Shown: positions 24,301-36,150, counted from the stretch's first letter. The stretch is 64,000 bases of DNA from Congeria kusceri (GCA_027627225.1 CM051034.1:42637048-42701047); one strand, 5' to 3'. Program-made: numbers and translations. The notes: generated by a model not told the origin, from the sequence alone.

Positions 24301-24658
24301 TGGTAAACAGCACAAAATGAACATGATACTGTAATCTAGCGCAGGTGCTGTTATACTATGTCTAAAAGAATAATGAGTTAGTCCATTCAATAAAAGTTTA
24401 GTGTAATATAACCATTTTTGTGAAAATGAATGTGTATGTTGGCACGTTACTTCGGTTCTTTGTGTATACTTGTTTTTGTCATTTTTGAATGTGCGAAAAC
24501 TATGTACAGTTGTCCAATTTTGAATTATGTGAATAACTCACTTTAATACGTAAACAACACACGTTATCTATTATAATATTTGTTAGTTTGAGAATATAAA
24601 ATCAGAAAGATAACATTTAACATGTTTGATATCAATTAAGGATTGAATTTAATTTTGG

Positions 24659-24684
24659 TTGCGTTCATGCTATTATGAACGCAA
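24659..24684. repeat. Small perfect hairpin
   Basis: TTGCGTTCAT and ATGAACGCAA around the loop GCTATT. No further context. Confidence 0.85.
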
Positions 24685-24829
24685 TGGTCAAACTGTCAAA
24701 TCCTTGATGCGCGCTAGCATATATGAACATATATTTTCCTCGACACGATTTAATGTACACGATTTTGAATAACACATGATTTTTATATTAAAAGACCAAT
24801 TCTGTATGCTGTACCTGGTACATGTATCT

Positions 24830-25080
24830 CACAATTCTTGAAAGGCAAGTTAACATGTTAGTGGGTACGCTTGTTTGATATTGATTCCTTGATGTTATCG
24901 TGGGCACTGTGCATGCCAGTAAATGACTGTTTAATGGTGTTTTACAGGAAGGGTGCATGAAAATGTTTGTCAGCTCTTTTTGTGTTTCTTTTGATTTAAA
25001 TAACATTGTTTCGTGCAGTCTGACGAAGTGAGAAGAAGCATTGCCGTGCATTCACGTTCACATCCGTAATTGTATTTTAA
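24830..25080. repeat. Duplicated block I, copy 1
   Basis: GCATGCCAGTAAATGACTG, TTTTGATTTAAATAACATTG, TTTCGTGCAGTCTGACGAAG and CACGTTCACATCCGTAA recur at 35735-35880, 48300-48440 and 54890-55040. Confidence 0.7.
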
Positions 25081-25489
25081 CAATTTTGATTTTGCACCAA
25101 TATAAATTAAAGTATGGTGTATGATGGAGCAAATACAATAATGTACGTCAATGGACAGAACTGCAATACAGCTCTTAAGTGTTGACTTTGACTAAACTTT
25201 AGGTGCATTAGTATGTTTTCTTAGTCTGTAACCTCTGGATAAGTTTTATCCATCATATTAATATAATTTATAGACAATTTATGTTACAATGAGCTTAATC
25301 TATTATGTTTAATTTCAATAAACAAATTAGGTTGACTGCATGTATGCTAATCTGTGCATAATGAAGAAACTGGAAACTGTCGTTACGTTTCACATCTATA
25401 ACAGAAAACCAAATGAGTGCCCTAAAACACCAAAAACATATCAATGAAGCAACTACCCTTAAAGCAAATGGATCCAACTAAACTATATA

Positions 25490-25640
25490 GCAATTTCGGA
25501 GTCAATTAACTTTCTTTGCAAAATATCGATGGAATTCAGTAATTGGCATTCAATGGAGGCCAGAAATAGTTCCAGGAAACGATTGGGATAAAATCTTTAG
25601 TAACAGGCAGTTTATTGACTGAAGATTCTAGGATGTCGTT
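25490..25640. repeat. Duplicated block M, copy 2
   Basis: TTTCGGAGTCAATTAACTTT, TTCAATGGAGGCCAGAAATAG and CAGTTTATTGACTGAAGATTCTA compare with 50595-50720. Confidence 0.6.
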
Positions 25641-25929
25641 TAATATGTAGACGGATAACACAACTGCTGTAATTTGATGACCGTATGACATTGATATTTG
25701 GAGCAACTTTATAAAAAAAAAAACACAAAAATATGTAATCATGGGTCAATATAGAACAAACTATAGTAAGATATTCATTCCACCCGAAAATACTATGAAA
25801 CCATGTGTGTGTACACATATAAATGCGGTGAATAATTGAATAGAAATTCCTTTTTGCTAAAAGGACGGATAATAAATAATGGTTTGATTATTGCCGATTA
25901 AGTATTTTTATAATAAAATTTAAATCTTA

Positions 25930-26040
25930 AATAACCAGTCCGTATTCAAATATCAAATCAGTTGATGGAAGTTTTGTTTCCTGCGTATAATGTTCACGTT
26001 TGAAAAGCAAACTAGAAACAAAATAATAAAAGGAACTGAG
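25930..26040. repeat. Duplicated block R, copy 1
   Basis: TAATGTTCACGTTTGAAAAGC and ACTAGAAACAAAATAAT resemble 39085-39150 and 57905-57955. Confidence 0.4.
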
Positions 26041-26175
26041 AATTGCACAATAAATACAAAACGGTAGTGAATTCGTAAAAAAAAAACCCACTAAATTAAA
26101 TATATTTTACACGAAAACCGACAATAGCACAATGAATACAAAAAAGGCAATGAACCAAAAAAAAAACACTTTTGA
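26040..26175. repeat. Local tandem duplication of about 82 bp
   Basis: GCACAATAAATACAAAA (26045) and GCACAATGAATACAAAA (26127) head two diverged units, each ending in a long A-run. Confidence 0.7.
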
Positions 26176-26306
26176 AAATGCGTCAAGGGCCAAATGCCAT
26201 TTTAACAAAGTATGGCCTTTCGTAACAATATGCGACATAAATGTTATAGTTAATTGTCCGCGGATAATTACGTATGTATTTATTTAAGAATTGAATAGTA
26301 TTTTAC

Positions 26307-26421
26307 TCGGTGTATGAACTGTCGGGAAAATTACGCCTAATTTGCATAAACGCCAACGGCCTAGTTTTGCATTTATGCGTAAATAAATTAGGCGTAGTTT
26401 TCCTGACAGTTCATACACCGA
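26307..26421. mobile_element. Foldback MITE (TCGGTGTATGAACTGTC arms)
   Basis: The left arm, TCGGTGTATGAACTGTCGG then AAAATTACGCCTAATTT, is complemented on the right by AAATTAGGCGTAGTTTTC and GACAGTTCATACACCGA, with two visible mismatches. The centre carries TTTGCATAAACGCC and GCATTTATGCG, allowing an inner stem. Confidence 0.85.
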
Positions 26422-26459
26422 TGAAATGAAGAAAAGTACTATGCAATTCTTATTATTAC

Positions 26460-28079
26460 AACCAAACCGTCTAAGGGCCGTTACTGACGTGTAGCCTCCG
26501 GCGTAGGAATCCCCGTTTTAGTTTCGGTTTCATTTTTGTCGAATGGCATTTATTATATCTCGTCAGACATTTCAAATCGCTGTGGACCATTTAGGAGTTG
26601 AATTTCTGGTAAAAAGTATTCAAACGATGGTGTATACATCGTAATCGTTCGCGCAAAGCAATGACGTCATTTCGCACATAAAGAATGAAAACAAATTTTT
26701 TTGCATACGCTGCCGGTTCATCGGGCTATGAGTGACAGGTTACGTGGGCGGATTATACAATCAGAATTCAGCGTTAACGTGAAAATGCAACAAAAGTTGT
26801 AATTATTAACACATAACATACTCTAAATGTTACATGGATTATGTATTATTTGATATGCGTTAATATCAATGACATATAATATCTGCAATTTAACGAGATC
26901 AACCTGTATGATCAAATGACCAAAGATCCCACGATGTCAGACTGTTGGCGGAAGCCAATGGTATTTTGAGAGCGCAGGGTAATTACCAGAACAGGTATCT
27001 CTTGGAACTATTTCTTTTCTTTGCAGGATACGAGTCGGTAAACAGAAATCTGAACGGGTCTTTGTTCAAAACAGCGAAAATTCCCTCTGACTGTTGTATT
27101 ATATTTTAATTATTTAAGATAATATGTCATATGTTTATAATGTGTATATCTAGTGATTTATTACGATTTTATTTTCTAAAAAAAAATCCATTTAATAAAA
27201 ATGACACCTCAAAGTATTCTAACGACACCCCTACTTTCGCTATTTACTTTAACCGAAATATTAACTTTAGCATCCTGAAATAAGACCACTTAACTAATGC
27301 GCTATATAGGTTGATTTTTACTAGTTGCGTTAAGTGTTATAAGTGTTATTTACCGATTGTAATTGTGAATATTTTTACAAAAATTACTGCATGTTTTAAA
27401 ATGTTAAGCTGTAGTTTAGAAAATTGAGTTCACGCATCATATGACCTACTTTTGGCTCAGTAGGCTATGAAGCACTAACAATCGATGTTCCTAACTACTA
27501 CGATTCATCAGTTATTCTACACGGCTTGTTGCAGATTGTCTTCTTAACTGGCATGTATATAATTCATTTTGCATTGTATTGCTATCTTTAAAAAAATATA
27601 TTTATTATGATGTCGTATACTATGGAATAAAAAGCAACATTATCAATTTTAAAAGTGGGACATTGAACTTTCATTCAAACAAATGATTCCTTATTAGCAA
27701 AAAGGCACTAATAAATCACATGTTTTTAGACTCTTTTGTCGCCAACAGTCTTTCTACGTTGTCATCGTTTTGATTTATTGATAAATAGAGGGTAAGATGT
27801 GATATCCAAGTTCAAATTAGTACGATTATTGGCATTTGAAAATCAAGTATCGCCGTTCGTTTACCCACCAGTTCAAAAGTTACAAGTTATATCAGTTAGT
27901 AGGTGAGATATATTTGTTACACAATTTGTAACTGATGGAGGTATGAGGCCACTGAGGGTGTATATCCCATACAATTATTGTCGTGCGTTTTCCAACCTTT
28001 TCTTCCTTGGAAATAAAACCCCATGTTCGTGCCAACTGATTCGTAATTGAATATTATTTCGAATTATTTCTAAAGAGGT
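26460..28079. other. Long stretch with nothing recognised
   Basis: About 1.6 kb. 26470-26760 is less AT-rich than its surroundings and unmatched elsewhere in the window, so it may be an unidentified insertion. No protein motif seen in any frame. Confidence 0.35.
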
Positions 28080-28500
28080 AGTAATCTTGCAGAACGCTAT
28101 GAATTTCAGAAGTCAAAAGTTCGGGTGTAACAGTATAATGATTAGGTAGTGGAAAGTGTTTTCATCTATTAGCCATGCATTTAGTGTTTTATTGCATCAT
28201 GTGTCTACATGTACGATGCGATAATAAACAAAAAATAAATTTATTTTTGTATTTATGGCAATGTTTGTTTCCTTCTTGTTATGTCATTCTGTTCAACGAT
28301 AGCAAACATGTAAGATGTTAGATTTTAAATTTAAAGTAAAAAGACCACGAACAAAGACCACGAACACAAAATAAAAAACGCGCAGCAGAAACATACAACG
28401 GTAAGCAAAAAACAACAACAAACAAACAAGTTAAACAACAACAACAACAATACAAGTTTCAGTATTTGAATTTAAATTACATATGAAACCAACAGTGAAC
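28080..28500. repeat. Duplicated block D, copy 3
   Basis: AATTTCAGAAGTCAAAAGTTCG, GGTAGTGGAAAGTG, then a CAACAACAACAA-rich run and TTTCAGTATTTGAATTTAAA. Same order as 18005-18270. An extra 200 bp separates the two halves. Confidence 0.65.
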
Positions 28501-28970
28501 GTGTTCTTAAAATAATGTCTTCATACCTAATGATCTTATCCTTTTGTTTTGTTTTTCATGATTGTGTGCCCTTTCACCAACGACAACTCATTTACTTCAT
28601 CGATATATGTTAATTTAATATACATGTAGATTGCTATCTAATTAAAATGGTACGTAACTATAATATATAATATATAAAACTGGCATAACAAGATTTGTCA
28701 ACAAGATGGGGCTGCAAACACGATATTTCATAATCATGTATGGACTGTAAACACTCGACAAACAAACCAAATTTAAATATGTTTTGTGATTGCATATATG
28801 TTGTAAGTTGTGAGCTTTCTGGATGTGAATGCTTAAACAACCTTAATTCTAAGCAGTGTACTGAGTTTCTGTTCATGACATTGATCGGCATAACGACGTT
28901 TATCTTGACGTCAATTAGAGACAGGACTGTTCTTGTTCTAGTTTCGTGTTTGAAGGATTATAATTTGGTG

Positions 28971-29200
28971 CGTGTCGCGGGAAAACCGGGCTAAATGCAT
29001 GTGCATAAAGTGTTGTCCCGAATAATCCAGGAAGGCACTTAAAGCTTTTATGGTATCTTTTGTTTCATGGAAGTCTCTTCTAAACATAAATCCACTGTAG
29101 GCGTAACGTGCCGTCCTAGCTTAGCCTGTGCGGACTGCACAGACTTATACGGGACAACACTTTACGCACATGCATTAAGCCCGGTTTTCCCACTGCGCGC
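28971..29200. mobile_element. Foldback element, GGGAAAACCGGGCT arms
   Basis: Arms of about 50 bp, 28971-29020 and 29150-29200, are complementary with about six mismatches (GGGAAAACCGGGCT, AATGCATGTGC, TAAAGTGTTGTCCCG). An internal GCCTGTGCGGACTGCACAG forms a smaller stem. The 84-codon and 63-codon frames here come from the repeat. I recall this family as abundant in bivalves. Confidence 0.85.
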
Positions 29201-29329
29201 CTCAGTTATATATTCTCTGCATTCCAAACACAAATATTGCTCCTTTACAGGTATATAACAATCAGTTGTACTCAGTCGAGGCTCGAATTGTGTCGTTGGT
29301 CAATGCAAAATTATCATTTCCTTTCATCA

Positions 29330-29385
29330 ATATAAATATAAATAAATAAATACATAAATAAATACATACATAAATACATTTTTAT
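29330..29385. repeat. ATAAATAC-type simple repeat
   Basis: Repeated AAATA/CATA words over about 55 bp. Confidence 0.85.
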
Positions 29386-29739
29386 GAAACTCAGTGTGTT
29401 TCGAATTAATTTACGTTATTACGTCAGTGAGTGGCAACACCTATGAAATAAAGGAATGAATCGGACCGAAATACAGTCTCTAAGGCCAGGGAGTTTCTCG
29501 GTATTAATCTCTTTTCAATTTAATACATTGAAAGTTTAATGAACAAATGTTGATGTTACAATATTTGTTGACATTCTCTTCGATTTATGCATTTTGGATC
29601 ACATCAACTGTAGTTGAACACATGTTTACCTAGATGTATATATAGGGGCATAACATTATGTTTTGTGTTTTGTGTTTAAATATGCAATATTATCATGTAT
29701 TTCTAGACAAAATAAAATGCATTCAATAGCACATAAGCT

Positions 29740-30110
29740 TTTTATTACAACTGCCAGCTCCCTACTAACGCTTCTTAATACCAATAAATAATAAGTTTAT
29801 CCCATGCCATTTATCATTTTGTCATCCACAATATTACTTGCGTGCATCGCCGCGCGGATTGCCTACTGCCTACTTCATGTCAGAAGTTGAGCGATCGAGC
29901 CAAACTCAGTGCTACAATGATTTACAATGTGTGCAAAACATTTATGTTAACGACTTTAACTTGATACAGAAAACAACTAACATATGATGCAGACTTTGGT
30001 TCTTTCACTTTTGACACTATGTTGCTTCTTGAAGAAATATATTCGGTCAATTAGTTTTAAGTGAACTCTTCTTGAACCAGGTTTCACCGGCGTGCTCGGC
30101 GCAAGAAAGT
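29740..30110. repeat. Duplicated block G, copy 2
   Basis: CTGCCAGCTCCCTACTAACG, CTTCTTAATACCAATAAAT, CGCGGATTGCCTACTGCC, GAGCCAAACTCAGTGCT. The CATTGCC-like repeat unit expanded at 42.3k is present once here. Confidence 0.8.
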
Positions 30111-30189
30111 AATATAAATCATAATACAGCTTATTTTCCACTATAGGAAAATAATGTTGTCTCTGGCATTTATTTCTCGGGAAGGATGA

Positions 30190-30600
30190 AGTTGGTGTAC
30201 TGGTCTCGGTTAATTAGAAAATGGACGGCAGTGTCGACTGGTCGTAAAGCGAAGTGATACAACTTGTTCAAAAATAAATTAATGTTGAACGCTGAACTCG
30301 GTAACAATATCGAATATATTCACGATGGCGGCCTGATATTGTCATGTAGTTGTTACTGTTATCAACACATAATCTGGATACGTTCATCTTAAAGTATATA
30401 GGAGGAACCTCATCGGATTTAAATATGTGCAACACATGTACTTTCAAGGAAAATAAATGGTCTAGTTCATGCATATATACAAGCTTGAACGTATGTTTAA
30501 TAAAATGTCATATTGGCATATGATATTTAGAATGCATGTATAAGGCTTGTATACGACAGTTGCAGTAAAATCTTTGACTTCCAGATCAGTTGTCTGACTT
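30190..30600. repeat. Duplicated block H, copy 2 (uninterrupted)
   Basis: GGTTAATTAGAAAATGGACGG, CTGGTCGTAAAGCGAAGTG, AACTTGTTCAAAAATAAATT, AACGCTGAACTCGG and GGCGGCCTGATATTGTC. No microsatellite is present between TTCAAAAATAAATT and the GAACGCTGA segment. Confidence 0.8.
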
Positions 30601-30792
30601 GTTCTATGCCAGACTTACTTATGCTTTATGGGGTGTATCTTTAATACCATGTAAGTGAACGTGTGTTTTGAAAAGTACCTACAAATAGAACAAAAGCATT
30701 TAAATCCCTAAAGCACTACGGGATACAAACGCTTTATAAATGACACTATATGTATATTTCTTTATCGAGATTGTTAAAATTATTCTTTTTTG

Positions 30793-31903
30793 TGCCCCCC
30801 GAAGAAGGGCATATAGTAGTCGCACCGTCCGTCCGTGGGTGCGTGCGTGGGTGCTTGGGTGGGTGAGTGGGTGGGTTTACTTCCGACCGTCCAGACTTCG
30901 TTTCCGCCCTGTAACTTTTTAATGCCTGGATGGATTTAAATATAACTTCAGATTATTTTTTATTCCCCATGACTAGACGATGTTTTGCGTACAACTCCCA
31001 TGCTCGTAGGTCAAAGGTTAAGGTCACAATTCAAGGTCAAAGGTTATGAATTTTCGTTTCTGCTCCATAACTTCTAAACGCCTGGATGGATTTTGATATA
31101 ACTTGAGATTATTATTCCACATGACCAGAAGATCTGTCGCGTATAACTTTCATACTCGTCGGTCAAAGGTCAAGGTCACAATTCAAGGTCAAAGGTCATG
31201 AATGTTCGTTTCAGCTCCATAACTTTTTAATGCCTGGATGGATTTTAATATAACTTCAGATTATTATATTTTTGTAATGCCATGACCAGACGATGTGTCG
31301 CGTAAAATTCCCATGTGAGTCGGTCAAAGGTCAAGGTCACAATTTAAGGTCAAAGGTCATGAAGTTTTGGTTCCGCTCTGTAACTTCTTAACGCCTGGAA
31401 GGAATTTAATATAATTTCAGATTATTAGTCCACATGACCAGACAATGTGTAGAGTACAACTCCCATGATCGTCGGTTAAAGGTCAAGGTCATAATTCAAG
31501 GTTAAAGTTCTTTTTTTCCCACTTCATAGCTTCTAAACGTCTGGAGGGATTTGAATGTTACTTCAGATTATAATTCTCTATGACCAGACAGTGTGTCGCA
31601 TACAAATCCCATGCTCGTCTTCAAAGGTCAAGGTCACAATTCAAGGTCAAAGGTCAAGTATTTCTGTTTCTCCACCATAACTTCTAAACGTCTGGAAGGA
31701 TTTTAATATTACATGTAAGGAATGTCATAACTTGGTGGGAATGAAGATCATTACGAGGCAGTGTGTCACAACAACAGACAGTTGTGTTGCTTAAATCTCA
31801 AGATATTTGTCCGGGGCATAATATTGTACTCTGACATTGTTTTGCCTTCCTCTGACAAGCATATGCTTCGTTGGCATATGTTACATCCTGTGACAAGCCT
31901 GGT
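30793..31903 (-). mobile_element. GGTCA-array element, copy 2 (inverted)
   Basis: Reverse complement of 1270-2592. On the plus strand it opens with GCCCCCCGAAGAAGGGCATA and CACCGTCCGTCCGTGGGTG. Five units follow, each with GGTCAAGGTCACAATTCAAGG (near 31015, 31168, 31330, 31477, 31626). The unique leader ends at CCTCTGACAAGCATATG, CTTCGTTGGCATATG and CATCCTGTGACAAGCCTGG. The terminal repeats have diverged from the ATGCCGCCGAAG form. No transposase. Confidence 0.8.
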
Positions 31904-32111
31904 TAATATTGTTCTTTTTTGTAACATTAGGAAAATAACATTTGGAAATCTGTAAAAAGGGTCCTTTAACAAGCAAACATTATTATTAGTTCAAATATTA
32001 TATATATATAGATATATTGTTAATATTGTTCTTTTTTTGTAACATTAGGAAAATAACACTTGGAAATCAGTAAAAAGGGCCGTTTAACAAGCAAACATTA
32101 TTATTAGTTCA

Positions 32112-32138
<27 letters not shown>
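31904..32138. repeat. 118-bp tandem duplication abutting the element
   Basis: Two units (31904-32020, 32021-32138) start with TAATATTGTTCTTTTTT. They share AACATTAGGAAAATAACA and TTTAACAAGCAAACATTATT, and each ends in a TATATATA run (31997-32010; 32118-32147). They differ at only a few sites, so the duplication looks recent. Confidence 0.85.
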
Positions 32139-32149
<11 letters not shown>

Positions 32150-32296
32150 TTATATTAACCTATAAACATTGCTTCGTAAATGTTCAATATCAAGGCATCT
32201 CGCCTTAGGCTTAGTTGAATTATCTTTGTCCGTTACAATAATATTTGTGTGCATATGCAACATTTGAGCTTTTAACACGTTTGTACGATATTATAT

Positions 32297-32467
32297 AGTT
32301 ATTTCATAGGCGTTTTGGGAACAGTTGAAACTGTTGTCGCGAGGTGTCAGGGATGATTTCGGAACTGTTGTTCGAGGCTGATAGGCAGAGGGCAAAAGTT
32401 ACAAATACCATCCCTTACACCGACGGGCAACCCTTCTAACTTTTCCAAAAACGCCTATAGAATAACT
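32297..32467. mobile_element. MITE with TAGGCGTTTT inverted ends
   Basis: AGTTATTTCATAGGCGTTTT at the left and AAAACGCCTATAGAATAACT at the right are complementary apart from two mismatches. The length is 171 bp with no gene inside. Confidence 0.75.
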
Positions 32468-32754
32468 GTTTTATTACATAACTTCATATTATTATCTAGA
32501 TTATTCATACTTTAAAATGAAAGTTCTATACGTTCTTAATGTTTATATGTATTGCGGTAATGCGATCAACACGTGTGTATGTTTATACGTAACCACATCG
32601 CATGGTATTATTTTGTGAAAGCAAAGATTCATAGAGAACATCCATGTGCAGATGTGTTGAATATGCAATATTCTGAAGTATATATTTAGGCGTAGCACAT
32701 TTAGAGTGTTTGAAATTTTAATTCCATAAAAATTTATGCTTAAAGCATAGACAC

Positions 32755-32985
32755 TTAGCGATGGAACATATCAGATGAAAACGCGCCATTTGCTACCGAT
32801 GGATCAGGTATTTGATCATCATCTACATTACAGGGCGTGTTTCCTACAGACATTGCCCTCGCTGTAATGACGCAATTTCTGTTATGTCCCAGTCCTGGAT
32901 TGCGATCGTACACATGAGAACTTATATTTTGTAACTCAATGGAATCGGGGATATTATAAGAGATTTCACGTTTTAGTACCAACAT
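32755..32985 (-). CDS. Possible terminal exon or coding remnant, unrecognised
   Basis: A 76-codon frame read on the minus strand from ATG at 32983-32985 to the stop at 32755. It is less AT-rich than its neighbours and its inferred product is mixed and polar, with an Asp-rich VDDDQIPDPS segment near the end, unlike the Phe/Ile/Tyr-rich chance frames around it. An in-frame stop lies shortly upstream (AAGTAG), so a gene would need a splice acceptor near 33000; a weak AG is there but the pyrimidine tract is poor. The surrounding sequence aligns with 36550-36620, where this roughly 400-bp segment (32590-32985) is absent, so it is an insertion in one copy or a loss in the other. I do not recognise the protein. 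It could be chance. Confidence 0.25.
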   Translation of the reverse strand: MLVLKREISYNIPDSIELQNISSHVYDRNPGLGHNRNCVITARAMSVGNTPCNVDDDQIPDPSVANGAFSSDMFHR

Positions 32986-33620
32986 CAATCGTTTTGTCTA
33001 CTTAATGAGTGTAATTGACATAATTCACAAGCAGTTGTTGACTTGTTATGGTACATTAAAAGCCATATGCATTTATGAAATACAGTTTTGTGCATTTACA
33101 TGTGATTACGAGAACAAGGGAGCCACATCGATCTAAATGTTTACTATTTCTGTTCATAATTATAGAACATACAACAATTAAATTAAACATTTTGCAGTTC
33201 CATTATACAGCTAAATTTGGTTATCCCGAACTCGGATTTTTCGACGTACCAGATATGTTTAATGGGAAATAACGTTCAACGGTCAACACGTGTTTTCTAT
33301 AATATTGCTAATTAAACTATTAGTGTCACAAATAATGTTATTTCCATAGTAAAAAGAACAATATATGTGTATCTATATGACACCGCACGCATGCATTGCT
33401 TGTGCAAAATGTTATTTATATGTACATATATTGTCGGTACAAACACGATAGTATATGTATGGGACATCAAGTGCTATTCATGTAAAATGACAAATGCAAT
33501 CTCCAAATGATTATGAATTAATTGGCTATGTAAAACTAACATTACTACGAACAACTTAACATAGCTATGTGCTGCATTAGCACAGTTTCACAATACTGAC
33601 TTATGCGCATTTTTAGAAAA
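32985..33620. repeat. Duplicated block N, copy 1
   Basis: TACTTAATGAGTGTAATT, CATTAAAAGCCATATGC, AGCCACATC, AACATTTTGCAGTT, CAATCTCCAAATGATTAT and CATAGCTATGTGCTG correspond in order to 36575-37000. Confidence 0.7.
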
Positions 33621-33699
33621 GCAAAACAACACATTAAAACAATTAGTACAGAAACAAACAATACATGTCTCCACATATGAATGAAACAAACTGTTTTAT

Positions 33700-34120
33700 A
33701 ACATGGATGGGTAACATATCTTTAACTGTGGCTGTGGAACCGATAACAGCAGTTCATTATATTGAAATTCACATTAAATACATAAGCAGTCTCGAAACGA
33801 CATTAAACATAAATAACGGAATTAATGACATAAATTGTTGACATAAATTGTTCTGACATTGGTTTATACATCAATTAAAAAGCATGTTCTATTTAATGCC
33901 GACGAATCCTTAGAGCAACTACTCAGTAGTAATTTAGTTAATAATACGTCCGATTTCATTTTCTAAATAGAAATGACAAAGACATACAATTTAATTAAGG
34001 TAATTACGTCTCTAGAGTACGTTAACTAATGGCAACGTCCTAACATGCTAAGATATGATTAATCGCGTGTATGGAACGTTCAGTGTGTAAGACCGTAAGG
34101 TGTAGATAAAACAATTTAAC
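33700..34120. repeat. Duplicated block A, copy 4 (eroded)
   Basis: TGTGGAACCGATAACAGCAG, GGAATTAATGACATAAATTG, AATCCTTAGAGCAACTACTCAG and TTCAGTGTGTAAGACCGTAA align with 90-110, 22160-22280 and 22410-22430. Confidence 0.65.
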
Positions 34121-34369
34121 TGGATTTATGAATAAAGCAAATCGCACATGGATTTGTTAAAATCTTAACTAGCATCTCAAAGTTTTTTACGAATTGAAGC
34201 TGTTATAATACTGGAATTCTAGCACGCTTTCCTATTACTAAAACGCTATTTTTTCTACAATTCTATTGCAATAATTGGATTGTCAGAAAGTAAGAATTTT
34301 ACATAAGAATACGTCTGCGTCTTAAGCGTGATTTAATTTTTAATTAAATTGCATACAGCAATAATTGTA

Positions 34370-34605
34370 ATCAATAGACCGATCCGGGTTTTGCCACGAT
34401 TATTTGAAACTCCTCCCCAGCTATTGTTAAAGGATTAATTTCCATTCATCGAAAATCACAAACATTGCTACGTGTTCACTTGAATATCACATACACTATG
34501 TACGTGTTATATTGTATGAAATTGTTTAACCGCTAAACACGTGATATCCAAGTGCGATAATTGGATAATTTTGCAGATTAATTTGAATATACTTGACATT
34601 TGTGG
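34370..34605 (+). repeat. Interspersed repeat Z, copy 1 (reverse of 41255-41470)
   Basis: CTCCTCCC, GCTATTGTTAA..GATTAATTT, CACGTG, ATCCAAGT, ATTGGATAATTTTGCAG and ATTAATTTG recur on the other strand at 41265-41460. Opposite orientation points to transposition. Confidence 0.65.
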
Positions 34606-34639
34606 AAGCGTCTATTGCAACTTAACCCTCGTAAAACTC

Positions 34640-35065
34640 AATACCTCAATGCAGTGGAATGAATAGAAAGGGACTTTTAATTACTGTGTGGGTTTCCAAA
34701 TAAAGAGGCACGCAATTTCGAAACTGATGCTACATCACTGCTATGTAGCATAAAAGACCACATTACCTTCATAAATTAATTGAATTTGAAGGCAACCGTA
34801 AAGCGGGTATTCATTTATATGTTACTGTTATCTGCATGTGTTCTTATAGAATGTTGATAAATAATATCTTGTTTGTTTAGGTTCGAACTATTTAACATGC
34901 CGTAAGTTAATCATACAATAGACAAATTTTAACAGTTGGTGATGTAACTAACTTGTATTACGCAAAGTTAACCCAAAATCAAAACTAAAAACAATATAAA
35001 CTTTTGAATTGTTCCGAGTATTAACCTACAACATTGACTATACCTGCCTGATGAAGACTAGTCAC
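34640..35065. repeat. Duplicated blocks K and L, copy
   Basis: AAAGAGGCACGCAATTTCG, AAACTGATGCTACATCACTG, AAAGCGGGTATTCATTTATA, TTTAACATGCCGTAAGT and CTATACCTGCCTGATGAAG are collinear with 22780-23140. The CTGATGAAGACTAGTC at the end resembles tails of Penelope-like elements but lacks the following GAAA. Confidence 0.75.
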
Positions 35066-35254
35066 ATGTATGTGTGAGAAATAAAAAAAAATATATCGTA
35101 CTGTCTCTAAGGTGTTTCACTGTAACTACATTTTTGTGGAAGAGTAATGTATAATAGATGTATATATTGGGGCAAATCATTATTTTTTGTATTTTGTTAT
35201 TAAATATGCAATATTCTGATGTTTTCGTAGACAATAAAAAATGCATTCAAAAGC

Positions 35255-35660
35255 ACATATGTTTTATTAGAGCTGGCAGCTCCCTACTAACGCTTCTTAA
35301 TGCCAATAAATAACAAGTTTGTCCAATACCATTTAAGATCTTCTCATCCAAGTTAAATTACTTTGTGCATCACAGCGCGGATTACCTTCTGCCAATGACA
35401 ATTTCGCTTAAGAAACAGAGCAATCGAGCCAAACCCATTGCTTCAAGGATGTGCACTGTCTCGTATGAACACATGTTTATGCAAAAGGGTTTAACATGAT
35501 ATAGTTAATAGCAAACACTATCTTCATAATTTAAACTTTGTGAGTTTGACACTTTTCGCAAAATATTGGTTCTTGAACAAATATAATATGTCAATTAATT
35601 CTAAGTGAACTCTCCACAATCCCAGTTTCACCGGTGTGACCAGTGCAATAAAGTAATAAT
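35255..35660. repeat. Duplicated block G, copy 3
   Basis: GAGCTGGCAGCTCCCTACTA, ACGCTTCTTAATGCC, AGCGCGGATTACCTTCTGCC, AGCAATCGAGCCAAACCC and TTTCACCGGTGTG. No tandem expansion. Confidence 0.8.
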
Positions 35661-35679
35661 GGTGTAACGGATTTCTACT

Positions 35680-35890
35680 AAGCAGGATGGTTGCTGTCAT
35701 GTTGATTTGCAGTGGGAAATGTCAGCCATGTGCATGTCTGTAAATGTCTGTAACTTGATTTGGATGAAGAGTGTTTCTCAATTCATTTTTGTTTTTTTCT
35801 TCTTGATTTAAATGTCAATGTTTCGTTCATTCCGATCAAATTCCCTGTGAATTATAGAAACTCACATTAACATCCGTAAGAGACACTTAG
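35680..35890. repeat. Duplicated block I, copy 2
   Basis: GGGAAATGTCAGCCATGTG, GCATGTCTGTAAATG, TTGATTTAAATGTCAATG, TATAGAAACTCAC and AACATCCGTAA. Confidence 0.7.
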
Positions 35891-35959
35891 CTTTTCTGTC
35901 TCTGTACAAACTAAAACAAGGACCATAAACCAAAAATTGGTCAACTACATGAAGTGATC

Positions 35960-36150
35960 AAAATCCTGCTCTCTTGCAAAGTTCCTCAAAGACACAAAAC
36001 TTAGCTCAATAGCAATATCGTTAATACACTTACATAACTAAAGAAGATAGAAGTGAGTTATACAGATTCAATAGAGGTCTGAAATATTTATAGGGAGGGA
36101 TTTCTTTTAGCTGTTTCATAATTGTCTGTTTATTGTCTGGCGATTATATT
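35960..36150. repeat. Duplicated block M, copy 3
   Basis: TTCAATAGAGGTCTGAAAT and GTTTATTGTCTGGCGATT, the latter shared exactly with 50709-50725. Confidence 0.6.

Noticed and set aside
28740..29258. Frames of 84 and 63 codons on the plus strand
   Set aside because: They run into or across the foldback arms at 28971-29200, so they are repeat-derived.
35050..35075. Hammerhead ribozyme at CTGATGAAGACTAGTC (and CTGATAAAGTCTAGTC at 23128)
   Set aside because: The GAAA box does not follow stem II, and the segment is part of duplicated block L.
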